DNA of 12,365 nt, taken from contig SLLP01000109.1 of assembly GCA_007133995.1 (NCBI GenBank), forward strand, positions 1-12,365, written 5' to 3'. Source of the stretch: Balneolales bacterium. Lineage in GTDB: Bacteria; Bacteroidota; Rhodothermia; Balneolales; Natronogracilivirgulaceae. This document shows, in pieces, positions 1 through 6,442 of this stretch. Every line of letters starts with the position of its first letter. Position 1 is the first letter of the stretch. The position numbers were made by a program, and so were the translations under genes. The notes beneath the pieces were generated by a model. It was given only the letters and a program-made list of their open reading frames with translations. It ran no database searches and was not told where the DNA came from.

Positions 1-956
1 CCCCAGTTGAAACGCGAGATCAGCCGCTCTTCGATATCCTGGATATCCCTTGGCGCCCGGTCGCTGGTCATGATAATCTGCTTGCCGTCCTGATGCAGTG
101 CATTGAAAATGTGGAAAAACTCCTCCTGGGTTTTCTCCTTGCCGCTGAAGAACTGGATGTCATCCACAATCAGCACGTCGATGTTCCGGTAGAACATGGA
201 AAATTCGCGGGCGCGATTGTTTCGGATGGCATGCACAAACTCGTTGGTGAACTGGTCAGACGAGATATAAAGGATGGAGTATTCGTCGCCAAAATCCTGC
301 CGGATTTTATTTCCGATGCTCTGGATCAGATGCGTTTTACCAAGACCTACTCCGCCGTAAACAAAAAACGGATTGAACGAGTTTTTGCCCGGATTTTCGG
401 CAATGGCTATGGCCGCAGATCGGGCCAGTCGGTTGCAGTCACCCTCAATGAACTGATGGAACACGTAGTTCTCGTTCAGATTCGGATCGATCTTGTTTTT
501 CCGGATTCCCGGTATGACAAAGGGATTCTGGATGTTCTCGGTTGAGTAGGAAGGATGGTATCCATTTTGATCGTACCCCTGCTGTCCGGAATCCGCCGGC
601 ATCGGCGGACTGGACCGTTGCGGCAGGCGCACGGAACGGTCGTCATGATCCATATTGGCTTTCTCAAGTACAACGGAATATTCAAATCGCGCACCATCAC
701 CCAATACTTTGGTGATGGTTGATCGCATGATATTATAATAATGCTCCTCCAGCCACTCATACCAAAACTGAGAAGGGACCTGGATCGTCAACGTCTTGTC
801 TTCAAGTGCAACCGGTTTGATGGGATGGAACCAGGAGGTGTATTTTTGATAGTTAATATTGTCCCTTATGATCTCTAGACACTGCGCCCAAACCCCGTTC
901 GCCGTTACCCTTTCCTCCTTTTCGGTTTGCCCCGTTATTTTTTCTGTTTCTACCAT
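1..956 (-). CDS. dnaA: Chromosomal replication initiator DnaA (3' part outside window)
   Basis: DnaA binds DnaA boxes at oriC, melts the origin and recruits the replicative helicase. The start ATG is the complement of 954-956, and the frame stays open for 318 codons to the window edge. Residues about 15-100 fit domain I, including a W-F-x-P-I segment near residue 42. Residues about 100-155 are a polar Gln/Pro/Ser-rich linker (domain II). The AAA+ domain III begins near residue 158, with Walker A GGVGLGKT (201-208), Walker B LIVDDIQFF (262-270), sensor 1 IIMTSD (294-299) and the box VII arginine region RLISRF (311-316). The rest of domain III and the DNA-binding domain IV lie outside the window. 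No Shine-Dalgarno sequence is visible; the start follows an A/T-rich leader. The candidate origin with DnaA boxes lies immediately upstream, which suggests autoregulation as in other bacteria (inference). Confidence 0.97.
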   Translation of the reverse strand, partial: MVETEKITGQTEKEERVTANGVWAQCLEIIRDNINYQKYTSWFHPIKPVALEDKTLTIQVPSQFWYEWLEEHYYNIMRSTITKVLGDGARFEYSVVLEKANMDHDDRSVRLPQRSSPPMPADSGQQGYDQNGYHPSYSTENIQNPFVIPGIRKNKIDPNLNENYVFHQFIEGDCNRLARSAAIAIAENPGKNSFNPFFVYGGVGLGKTHLIQSIGNKIRQDFGDEYSILYISSDQFTNEFVHAIRNNRAREFSMFYRNIDVLIVDDIQFFSGKEKTQEEFFHIFNALHQDGKQIIMTSDRAPRDIQDIEERLISRFNW

Positions 957-1002
957 GAAAAAAATAAATAATTCTGCTTGACTTTTATGATTTTGCGATT
1001 AG

Positions 1003-1011
1003 TTATCCACA
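1003..1011 (+). promoter_or_regulatory. DnaA box (perfect consensus)
   Basis: The site reads TTATCCACA, an exact match to the consensus DnaA box. It lies 47 bases upstream of the dnaA start codon, so it could serve in origin function, in dnaA autoregulation, or in both. Confidence 0.75.
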
Positions 1012-1099
1012 ATAGCTACAACATGATTTCCCGCTTGCAAATAGAAGATGCCAATTATTCGAACACTTGTCAAAAAAAGAAGCGAACTCAGACAGGAAA

Positions 1100-1108
1100 T
1101 TATCCACA
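1100..1108 (+). promoter_or_regulatory. DnaA box (perfect consensus)
   Basis: This is a second exact TTATCCACA, in the same orientation as the box at 1003 and 97 bases from it. The A/T-rich block at about 1119-1165 begins just after it, the usual arrangement of a DnaA box beside an unwinding element. Confidence 0.75.
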
Positions 1109-1126
1109 TCTCGCATACCTGTTTAT

Positions 1127-1138
1127 ATTTTATAAAAT
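1127..1138. repeat. 12-base A/T palindrome inside candidate unwinding region
   Basis: ATTTTATAAAAT is a perfect palindrome made only of A and T, in the middle of the most A/T-rich stretch of the dnaA upstream region. It may simply reflect composition, but its place beside a consensus DnaA box fits an easily melted element. Confidence 0.5.
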
Positions 1139-1262
1139 CAATAATATACGGCTCTATATGTTCAAACTGTATGCGCTTGTAAAGGTACTGAAATTATAGA
1201 GCAGGCCCACTCCTGAGCGCTTTCAGAAACAAGCAGAATAATAACGAAAAGATTTCAACAAG

Positions 1263-1271
1263 TTATCAACA
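1263..1271 (+). promoter_or_regulatory. Degenerate DnaA-box-like site
   Basis: TTATCAACA differs from the consensus TTATCCACA at one base (C to A at position 6). Its TCAACA core is also present at 1255-1260, 11 bases earlier, or about one helical turn. It could be a low-affinity DnaA site; the mismatch is at a normally conserved position, so support is weak. Confidence 0.3.
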
Positions 1272-1340
1272 TTTGTTTTTGCCATTTTTGGACTCTTCTT
1301 ATCCTTCTGTTAAATCACCTTGACACATAGCGTTACCAAG

Positions 1341-2231
1341 TTATTCCTCGAATATTCCTACGATGAAGCGGTTTTTTCCGGAATAATCTGTTACCAGTCT
1401 CCCGGCCAAAGGTTTTTTCTCAAATATTAATAACAGGTTATCCGTATGGTCTTCATGTGTCTCAAGATAATACGAACCACCGGATGCCAGGTGGTTTCGA
1501 CAGAAATCCGCAAGCACACGGTACATCTTCTGCACATCAGGTACAAACAGTGCGGCAGCCGGTTCAAACGAACGGACTTCAGCCGGCAGATCGCCTCTTT
1601 CGCTCTCATTAATATACGGTGGGTTGGAGGCGATGATATGGGGCTTTTGCGGAGGAGTGTAATCCAGTAAGGATGCCTGTAAAAAAGTGACATCCAGTTC
1701 ATTTTCACGTGCATTACCCCTGGCAACCTCAAGTGCCTCCTCACTGATATCAATGCCGGTAACCTGCCAGTCGGGTCGCGCTTTTTTCACCGCCAGGGCT
1801 ATGCAACCGGACCCGGTCCCGATATCAAGAAATCGGACAGAGTCACCGGCTGTCCCGGCCACTGAAGTGCCGGCAGGGTGGTCGTCCAGGATCATTTCTA
1901 CCAGCTGCTCTGTCTCGGGCCGTGGAATAAGCACGTCCGGGGTGACGCGCAGCGTCAGATTGTAAAAGTCGGTGGATCCGGTCAGATACTGAAGCGGCTC
2001 ATGCTCGGCACGGCGCTGAACCAGGGGACGGAGTGTATCCAGCTCGTCCCGGGTGAGCGGACGGTCGAACTGCAGATAGAGATCTAGCCGCTTAACCTGC
2101 AATACGTGTGCAAGCAGCCATTCAATGCTCAGCCGGGGCGAAGGGACGCTACGTGACCGGAAATACTCCGTTGCCCATTCGAGCATTCTGACTACGGTCC
2201 AATCCGATGATTTCCGGGTAGGCTGGGTCAC
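1341..2231 (-). CDS. prmC: Peptide chain release factor N5-glutamine methyltransferase PrmC
   Basis: PrmC uses S-adenosylmethionine to methylate the glutamine of the GGQ motif in release factors RF1 and RF2, which aids peptide release at stop codons. The 296-residue length is typical. An N-terminal helical domain (about 1-100) precedes the family motif LIPRPETE (101-108). The Rossmann-type domain follows, with the SAM-binding FLDIGTGSG (134-142), an acidic end to strand 2 (GIDIS, 159-163) and the catalytic NPPY motif (203-206), which binds the substrate glutamine amide. The chosen start is GTG; it overlaps the stop of the gene before it in a GTGA arrangement, so translation of the two is probably coupled. 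The gene is cotranscribed in the direction of dnaA, but the candidate origin separates them. Confidence 0.96.
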   Translation of the reverse strand: MTQPTRKSSDWTVVRMLEWATEYFRSRSVPSPRLSIEWLLAHVLQVKRLDLYLQFDRPLTRDELDTLRPLVQRRAEHEPLQYLTGSTDFYNLTLRVTPDVLIPRPETEQLVEMILDDHPAGTSVAGTAGDSVRFLDIGTGSGCIALAVKKARPDWQVTGIDISEEALEVARGNARENELDVTFLQASLLDYTPPQKPHIIASNPPYINESERGDLPAEVRSFEPAAALFVPDVQKMYRVLADFCRNHLASGGSYYLETHEDHTDNLLLIFEKKPLAGRLVTDYSGKNRFIVGIFEE

Positions 2232-2614
2232 TCTTCCGCTTTTTCCTGAACCTCAAGCGACCTGTTTTGCACGGTCAGTCCGTATTGCTTGCTGAAATCC
2301 AGGATAAAGTCCAGAATCTGTTCATAGACAGGTTGTTCATCCGGTTCCTGCGAGCCGCGAAAACCGCTTTGCTTTCCTACATCTGCTATTTCCAGGCTTA
2401 CCATCGAAGGAAATTCAGATAGGATGCATGTGACGCAGCGGGCGGAGTGGACTGCTGTATTCCGGTCTTCGTAAATAAAGACCCTTACATTCTGATGCTC
2501 CGCAACTTCCCGCGAGAAATAGTGCATGTGTGGAGTCTCATGTAACATGACCTCACCAACGCGTTTTAGCGTGGAAGAGGGTCCATAGATCTCAAGTCTG
2601 GATAGATTAGCCAT
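2228..2614 (-). CDS. Conserved-looking small protein of unknown function upstream of prmC
   Basis: I do not recognise this protein. From the ATG at 2614 it has 128 residues with no signal peptide or membrane segment, so it is probably cytoplasmic. It begins with a beta-strand-like stretch (LSRLEIYG), has a His-rich region (residues 25-40), a CxxC pair (C60, C63) that could bind a metal or form a disulfide, and a polar Glu-rich C-terminus. An in-frame TTG start at 2644 would add 10 residues; I prefer the ATG because the added residues look unconserved in character. Its stop overlaps the GTG start of prmC by 4 bases, so the pair is probably one operon. That pairing does not by itself assign it to release-factor methylation. 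Confidence 0.75.
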   Translation of the reverse strand: MANLSRLEIYGPSSTLKRVGEVMLHETPHMHYFSREVAEHQNVRVFIYEDRNTAVHSARCVTCILSEFPSMVSLEIADVGKQSGFRGSQEPDEQPVYEQILDFILDFSKQYGLTVQNRSLEVQEKAEE

Positions 2615-2788
2615 ATTGCTTGTTATATTGAGAGGAAATACCAACCTGATCGCACAAACGTTACCAACTTTGAAACGATGCGACTGAAAAAGGCATTATG
2701 AAAATACAAGAGTATTATACATTAGCAAGTCTGTATTGATACTAAATACGAAATCGCTTTCCTGAAATTTTCTTACGAATTGACAAAT

Positions 2789-3625
2789 ATGAGTCGTTTA
2801 ATTCCCGTTTTATCACTGTTTTTCCTGGTATTTGTGGTTGATGCCGCTTACAATACCACATTGGCACAGGACAGGATTGAGCCCGATTTGGCCGAGTTGG
2901 AAAGCCCTCTCACCCACAGGGATTTCGATATTCGCAACGGAATGGGCTTTCGTCTTCAACTCAATAACTTCGGATTCGGAGTTGGAGGGGAATACCGCCG
3001 GGTGCTCACAAGATATACAAAGGGTCTGATCGAGTTTCAGATAAGCAGCATTCGTGACGAGACCGAGCAGACGTTCCAAAGCTACTGGGGGTATTCGGTT
3101 ATTCCAAACAAATACAACAGGGTGCTGGTATTCCCGGTTATGTTCGGTTTAAGTCGCAGAATGTTTGCCGAGTATCTTTCAGACGATTTCAGGCTGTTTG
3201 TCCAGGCTTCCGGCGGACCCACACCTGCATTTGTATATCCTTATTACGACCATGATCTGTATAACCTGGGATTTCGTCCTTCGTTTGAGGGTTTTACGCA
3301 ACAAAATCACGATGTGTTTCAGGGCTGGGGAGATGGAGAATTTATTTTTGGTGCATCGGGTCAATTGTCCATCGGAGCGAATGTAGGTGGTGATTTTGGC
3401 AACATACAAAGCATACGCATAGGTTACTTTTTCCACTACTATCCCCAGGGAATTCAGATCATGGAACCCTTCAGACCGGGTCTTCCTGCCCAGCAATTTT
3501 TTGAGCAGTTCAATCCGGAATTACCACCCGGGGAGCAAGCGCCCGGCGTGCTGGAGCCTGCAGCTTCCAAACAGTATTTTTTCGGAACACCACACATCAC
3601 GTTTGTTTTCGGCGGCATGTGGTAA
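2789..3625 (+). CDS. Secreted outer-membrane beta-barrel-like protein
   Basis: This 278-residue protein has an N-terminal signal peptide: a basic start (MSR), a long hydrophobic core (about residues 4-20), and a plausible cleavage near residue 26 in TLAQD. The mature part alternates aromatic and small residues in many short amphipathic stretches rich in Gly, Phe and Tyr, and it ends in an aromatic residue (FVFGGMW). This pattern is typical of outer-membrane beta barrels. I cannot assign a specific family or substrate. The ATG at 2789 is preferred to an in-frame TTG at 2780 because it gives a compact signal peptide. The last 29 bases overlap the 3' end of the HAD phosphatase gene on the other strand, and no terminator is visible between them. 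Confidence 0.85.
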   Translation: MSRLIPVLSLFFLVFVVDAAYNTTLAQDRIEPDLAELESPLTHRDFDIRNGMGFRLQLNNFGFGVGGEYRRVLTRYTKGLIEFQISSIRDETEQTFQSYWGYSVIPNKYNRVLVFPVMFGLSRRMFAEYLSDDFRLFVQASGGPTPAFVYPYYDHDLYNLGFRPSFEGFTQQNHDVFQGWGDGEFIFGASGQLSIGANVGGDFGNIQSIRIGYFFHYYPQGIQIMEPFRPGLPAQQFFEQFNPELPPGEQAPGVLEPAASKQYFFGTPHITFVFGGMW

Positions 3626-4283
3626 ACCCTTCAATCCATTCAGGAAACTCTGCAAGCGAAGAGAGCACGACATCCGGGTTCCAGGCAGAGAGCTCGTCAT
3701 GAGAATACGTACCTGTAGCCACGGCAACGGAGATTGATCCGAATGATCTGGCGCATTCAATATCCCTGGGAGTGTCGCCGATGATAACAAGATCTGATGG
3801 ATGGAAGGATTCTCCTGATTTTCTGATCAGCTCATCAAAGGCAGAAGGAGGAAGATCGTTTCGGTCGTGATGCTCATCGCCAAAAGCCCCGAACCGGAAC
3901 CGTTCAAGAAGTCCGATAGCAGCCAGTTTGATTTCGGCAGCACGGGCAAAGTTACCCGTAAGCAACCCGGTCCAGGCCATTTTATCCTGGAGATAGTCGA
4001 GTGAATCGTGCACACCGTCAAATACCTGGACATCCTCAGCCGAGAGATGGCGCTCAAGCTCCTGCAGGTAGAGTTGTTTGACCTGGTGAAACAGGTCATT
4101 TTCGGGTTTATCCAGTAAGCCGGAAAAAATATCACGGTCAGTTTTACCGGCAAAATCGAGATTCTCCAGTGATCTGTGGTTGATGTCGAATCGCTCCAGT
4201 ATCCGTTGGATCAACTTACGGTTCACCTTGCGCCGTACCTTCAGCAGGGTTCCGTCTATGTCAAACAAGTAAGCACGTTTCAT
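3597..4283 (-). CDS. HAD-superfamily phosphatase (phosphoglycolate phosphatase-like)
   Basis: This is a haloacid dehalogenase-type hydrolase that probably removes phosphate from a small phosphorylated metabolite. The 228 residues carry motif I DIDGT (nucleophile Asp8, acid/base Asp10), motif II with Thr109 in LLTGN, and motif IV IIGDTPRDI (Asp170, Asp174), which binds Mg2+. A helical cap domain of about 60-70 residues lies between motif I and motif II, as in phosphoglycolate phosphatase and beta-phosphoglucomutase relatives. The motif III Lys/Arg is less clear; R141 or K155 are candidates. The true substrate cannot be read from the sequence. The ATG at 4283 puts motif I at residue 8, the usual place; an upstream in-frame start at 4355 would add 24 non-homologous residues. 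The gene is divergent from enolase across 86 bases. Confidence 0.88.
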   Translation of the reverse strand: MKRAYLFDIDGTLLKVRRKVNRKLIQRILERFDINHRSLENLDFAGKTDRDIFSGLLDKPENDLFHQVKQLYLQELERHLSAEDVQVFDGVHDSLDYLQDKMAWTGLLTGNFARAAEIKLAAIGLLERFRFGAFGDEHHDRNDLPPSAFDELIRKSGESFHPSDLVIIGDTPRDIECARSFGSISVAVATGTYSHDELSAWNPDVVLSSLAEFPEWIEGFTTCRRKQT

Positions 4284-4369
4284 ATCCGTTTTCTTCCAAA
4301 TTAGCAAAAAAAACCATACCTTGTGGCTGCTTAATACAACTGAAATACGAAACAAATCATTCTACCATC

Positions 4370-5653
4370 ATGGCAATTATTGAAGACATTATTGCACGTC
4401 AGATTTTTGATTCCAGAGGAAACCCGACTGTTGAAGTCGATGTAATCCTCGAAAATGGAACCATGGGACGCGCCGCTGTTCCATCGGGAGCATCAACCGG
4501 TGAACACGAAGCGGTCGAGCTTCGCGACGGTGGCGACACTTACATGGGCAAAGGCGTGCTCAAGGCTGTAGAAAACGTTAATGAAACCATTGCCGATGAA
4601 CTGGTCGGGTACAACGTATTCAACCAGGTCGATATTGATCAGCTTCTCATCGAACTTGATGGGACCGAAAACAAATCGAAACTGGGTGCCAACGCCATGT
4701 TGGGCGTATCGCTTGCCGCGGCCGATGCGGCCTCCAACGAACTGGAAATTCCGTTCTGGAGGTATGTAGGCGGCGTAAATGCCAAGGTTCTGCCGGTGCC
4801 GATGATGAACATCATCAATGGCGGTTCACATGCCGACAACAACGTGGACCTGCAGGAGTTCATGATCATGCCCAGCGGCGCGGAATCCTTTACCCAGGCA
4901 CTGCAGATGGGCGGCGAGATCTTCCATAACCTCAAGAAGGTGCTTTCCGACCTGGGTTATGCCACCACAGTAGGTGACGAGGGTGGATTCGCACCCAACC
5001 TGAAGAGCAACGAGGAGGCCATTGAGGTAATCCTCAAAGCCATCGAGAAGGCCGGTTACAAGCCCGGCGAGGATATCCTGCTTGCGCTTGACCCGGCATC
5101 AGCCGAATTCTACAATGCCGAAACCGGACTGTACGAGTTCAAGTGGAGCGACGGTTCCAAAAAGTCGCCCGACGAAATGGTTGAATACTGGAGCAGCTGG
5201 GTTGACAAGTACCCGATCATCTCCATTGAGGACGCCATGGATGAAAACGATTGGGACGCCTGGAAGAAACTCACTGACGCCATCGGCGAGAAAGTGCAGC
5301 TGGTGGGTGACGACCTGTTCGTGACCAACTCCATCCGCCTGGCCAAAGGCATCGAGCAGGGCGTGGCCAACTCGATCCTGATCAAGGTCAACCAGATCGG
5401 AACCCTGACCGAAACACTGGACACCATCGAACTGGCACACAAGAACGCCTATACGGCCGTGATTTCGCACCGCTCCGGCGAGACCGAAGACACCACCATC
5501 GCAGACCTTGCGGTAGCGACCAACGCCGGGCAAATCAAGACCGGTTCCATGAGCCGGACCGATCGCCTGGCGAAATACAACCAGCTGCTGCGTATCGAGG
5601 AGCAACTGGGCCTGAGCGCCGAGTATCTCGGGCGCGACGCCTTCAACATTTAG
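4370..5653 (+). CDS. eno: Enolase (phosphopyruvate hydratase)
   Basis: Enolase interconverts 2-phosphoglycerate and phosphoenolpyruvate in glycolysis and gluconeogenesis, and in many bacteria also associates with the RNA degradation machinery. The 427 residues are full length. Visible signatures are DSRGNPTVEVDV at the N-terminus, the mobile loop PSGASTGEHEAVE (38-50), catalytic Glu204 in VGDEGGFAPN, Mg2+ ligands Asp241, Glu287 and Asp314 (LALDPA, SIEDAM, GDD), catalytic Lys339 in LIKVNQ, and the substrate-binding HRSGETED (367-374) and Lys390. No Shine-Dalgarno sequence precedes the ATG. Upstream, 86 bases separate it from the divergent HAD gene and must hold promoters for both. A clear intrinsic terminator begins 24 bases after the stop codon, so it is probably a single-gene transcript. 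Confidence 0.99.
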   Translation: MAIIEDIIARQIFDSRGNPTVEVDVILENGTMGRAAVPSGASTGEHEAVELRDGGDTYMGKGVLKAVENVNETIADELVGYNVFNQVDIDQLLIELDGTENKSKLGANAMLGVSLAAADAASNELEIPFWRYVGGVNAKVLPVPMMNIINGGSHADNNVDLQEFMIMPSGAESFTQALQMGGEIFHNLKKVLSDLGYATTVGDEGGFAPNLKSNEEAIEVILKAIEKAGYKPGEDILLALDPASAEFYNAETGLYEFKWSDGSKKSPDEMVEYWSSWVDKYPIISIEDAMDENDWDAWKKLTDAIGEKVQLVGDDLFVTNSIRLAKGIEQGVANSILIKVNQIGTLTETLDTIELAHKNAYTAVISHRSGETEDTTIADLAVATNAGQIKTGSMSRTDRLAKYNQLLRIEEQLGLSAEYLGRDAFNI

Positions 5654-5676
5654 TAACTGAGTTCCCGAATGCTGCG

Positions 5677-5697
5677 CCGGTCTTTTTGACCGGTTTT
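5677..5697 (+). terminator. Intrinsic terminator after eno
   Basis: A perfect 6-base stem CCGGTC/GACCGG (5677-5682 and 5688-5693) closes a five-T loop and is followed by TTTT. It lies 24 bases past the enolase stop codon, as expected for a rho-independent terminator, and separates eno from the RNA-binding protein gene. Confidence 0.75.
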
Positions 5698-5724
5698 GCT
5701 GCGACGGGATCAATGCATACTTTG

Positions 5725-5742
5725 AAAGCAGGCTGCTTTTTT
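5725..5742 (+). terminator. Possible second terminator or leader hairpin
   Basis: AAAGCA (5725-5730) pairs with TGCTTT (5734-5739) around a 3-base loop and is followed by more T. The same left arm, extended by one G, could instead pair with CTGCTTT at 5750-5756, which is also followed by a T run. It may back up the eno terminator, or act as a switching leader for the gene at 5832; neither is established. Confidence 0.35.
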
Positions 5743-5783
5743 AGGCGGTCTGCTTTTTCTATATTAGCATCATTGTACAAGCC

Positions 5784-5799
5784 GTCTGTTGTCACAGAC
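5784..5799 (+). promoter_or_regulatory. Hairpin in the leader of the RRM gene
   Basis: GTCTGT (5784-5789) and ACAGAC (5794-5799) form a perfect 6-base stem with a TGTC loop, ending 32 bases before the RRM protein start codon. It has no T run after it, so it is not a terminator. It could be an RNA element in the 5' untranslated region, for example a binding site used for autoregulation (inference). Confidence 0.35.
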
Positions 5800-5831
5800 A
5801 GATCAACCGTTTATATCAGCACGACCGCACT

Positions 5832-6341
5832 ATGAACATCTATGTAGGCAATTTGGCCTGGAAAACCAGGCAGAAAGAGCTCAAAGAACTTTTTGAGAAT
5901 TTCGGAGAAGTCACTAACGCGTTTATCGTCCGCGACAAAAACACACGCAGATCTCGCGGGTTTGGCTTCGTGGAAATGGCAGAAGAGAGTGAAGCTCTCG
6001 AAGCAATTGAGAAACTGAACAATACCGTATTTCTTGACCGGACTATTGTCGTCAATGAGGCACATCCGAAAGAAGACAACATTGGCGATGAAAAAACCGA
6101 TGATGAAATTACCGGCGATGATGCCAATGGAGAAAATGATATTGGCGATGCCGGGGATGCATCCGGCCCGGAAGAGGGCGAAAGTGATGAGGTGGAAGAT
6201 CGTGTGACGAAAGCAACCGGAGATGAAGCGCTGGCCGATTCCGATCAATCCGACGACTCCGATCAATCCGACGACTCCGATCAATCCGACGATTCCGATC
6301 AATCCGACGATTCCGGGAAAAAACCCGCAAAAGACGATTGA
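5832..6341 (+). CDS. Single-RRM RNA-binding protein with acidic repeat tail
   Basis: This protein probably binds single-stranded RNA. Residues 1-78 form one RNA recognition motif, with RNP2 IYVGNL (3-8) and RNP1 RGFGFVEM (42-49); Tyr4, Phe44 and Phe46 are the expected base-stacking aromatics. Small RRM proteins of this kind occur in cyanobacteria, Bacteroidota and related phyla, often as cold-shock or general RNA-binding proteins. The remaining 90 residues are unusual: they are overwhelmingly Asp, Glu, Ser and Gly, and contain four exact SDQSDD repeats (137-160) before a short basic end (GKKPAK). The tail is probably disordered and could compete with RNA for the RRM (inference). The gene stands between the eno terminator and recF; 101 bases separate its stop from the recF start. 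Confidence 0.92.
   Translation: MNIYVGNLAWKTRQKELKELFENFGEVTNAFIVRDKNTRRSRGFGFVEMAEESEALEAIEKLNNTVFLDRTIVVNEAHPKEDNIGDEKTDDEITGDDANGENDIGDAGDASGPEEGESDEVEDRVTKATGDEALADSDQSDDSDQSDDSDQSDDSDQSDDSGKKPAKDD
6240..6311 (+). repeat. 18-base tandem repeat, four copies, inside RRM gene
   Basis: The unit TCCGATCAATCCGACGAC repeats four times at 6240, 6258, 6276 and 6294; the last two copies end in GAT instead of GAC. Each unit is itself an imperfect double of a 9-base element (TCCGATCAA, TCCGACGAC). It encodes SDQSDD four times, in frame. Near-identical copies suggest recent expansion by slippage or unequal exchange, and loss or gain of a copy would keep the reading frame. Confidence 0.95.
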
Positions 6342-6442
6342 CCGCATCCTCCCGGAAAAATCTCCAGTCGGACACGGTTACTGCGGCTACTGCGGTTGCT
6401 ATGTCCATCAAACCCTGTCCCATCTGACCGGTACCCGGACCG

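Larger units (their letters stand above)
957..1340. other. oriC: Candidate chromosomal origin (oriC) between prmC and dnaA
   Basis: This gene-free stretch of about 380 bases sits directly upstream of dnaA, a classic oriC position. It holds two perfect TTATCCACA DnaA boxes in the same orientation (1003-1011 and 1100-1108), a weaker TTATCAACA site (1263-1271), and an A/T-rich block at about 1119-1165 that could serve as the unwinding element. The A/T block begins about 10 bases after the second box. No credible gene covers the region. The box number is low compared with many origins, and some FCB-group bacteria do not place oriC next to dnaA. The call is therefore probable rather than certain. 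Confidence 0.6.

Noticed and set aside
93..545. A 150-codon plus-strand frame at the left edge
   Set aside because: It is antisense to dnaA, whose conserved AAA+ motifs fix the true frame.
978..1199. A 73-codon open frame upstream of dnaA
   Set aside because: It covers both DnaA boxes and the A/T-rich block, has a low-complexity Lys/Asn/Ile composition expected of A/T-rich noncoding DNA, and resembles no family.
2645..2788. TATAAT-like hexamer on the minus strand in the gap before the barrel protein gene
   Set aside because: No acceptable -35 element lies at the right distance, and this group does not usually use that consensus.
4284..4369. Possible Bacteroidota-type promoters (TTTG and TAnnTTTG) between the HAD gene and eno
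   Set aside because: Only partial matches with wrong spacing could be found on either strand, so no promoter position is claimed although promoters must lie here.
5099..5713. A 204-codon minus-strand frame
   Set aside because: It is antisense to enolase and extends over the enolase terminator; it shows no domain.
6240..6311. Tandem repeats considered as a CRISPR array
   Set aside because: The 18-base units are contiguous with no spacers and encode a protein repeat in frame.
5811..6347. Minus-strand open frame with repeated IGIVGL-type hydrophobic units
   Set aside because: The hydrophobic repeat is the complement of the SDQSDD repeat. The plus-strand frame has a proper RRM with RNP1 and RNP2, so the antisense frame is not a membrane protein gene.
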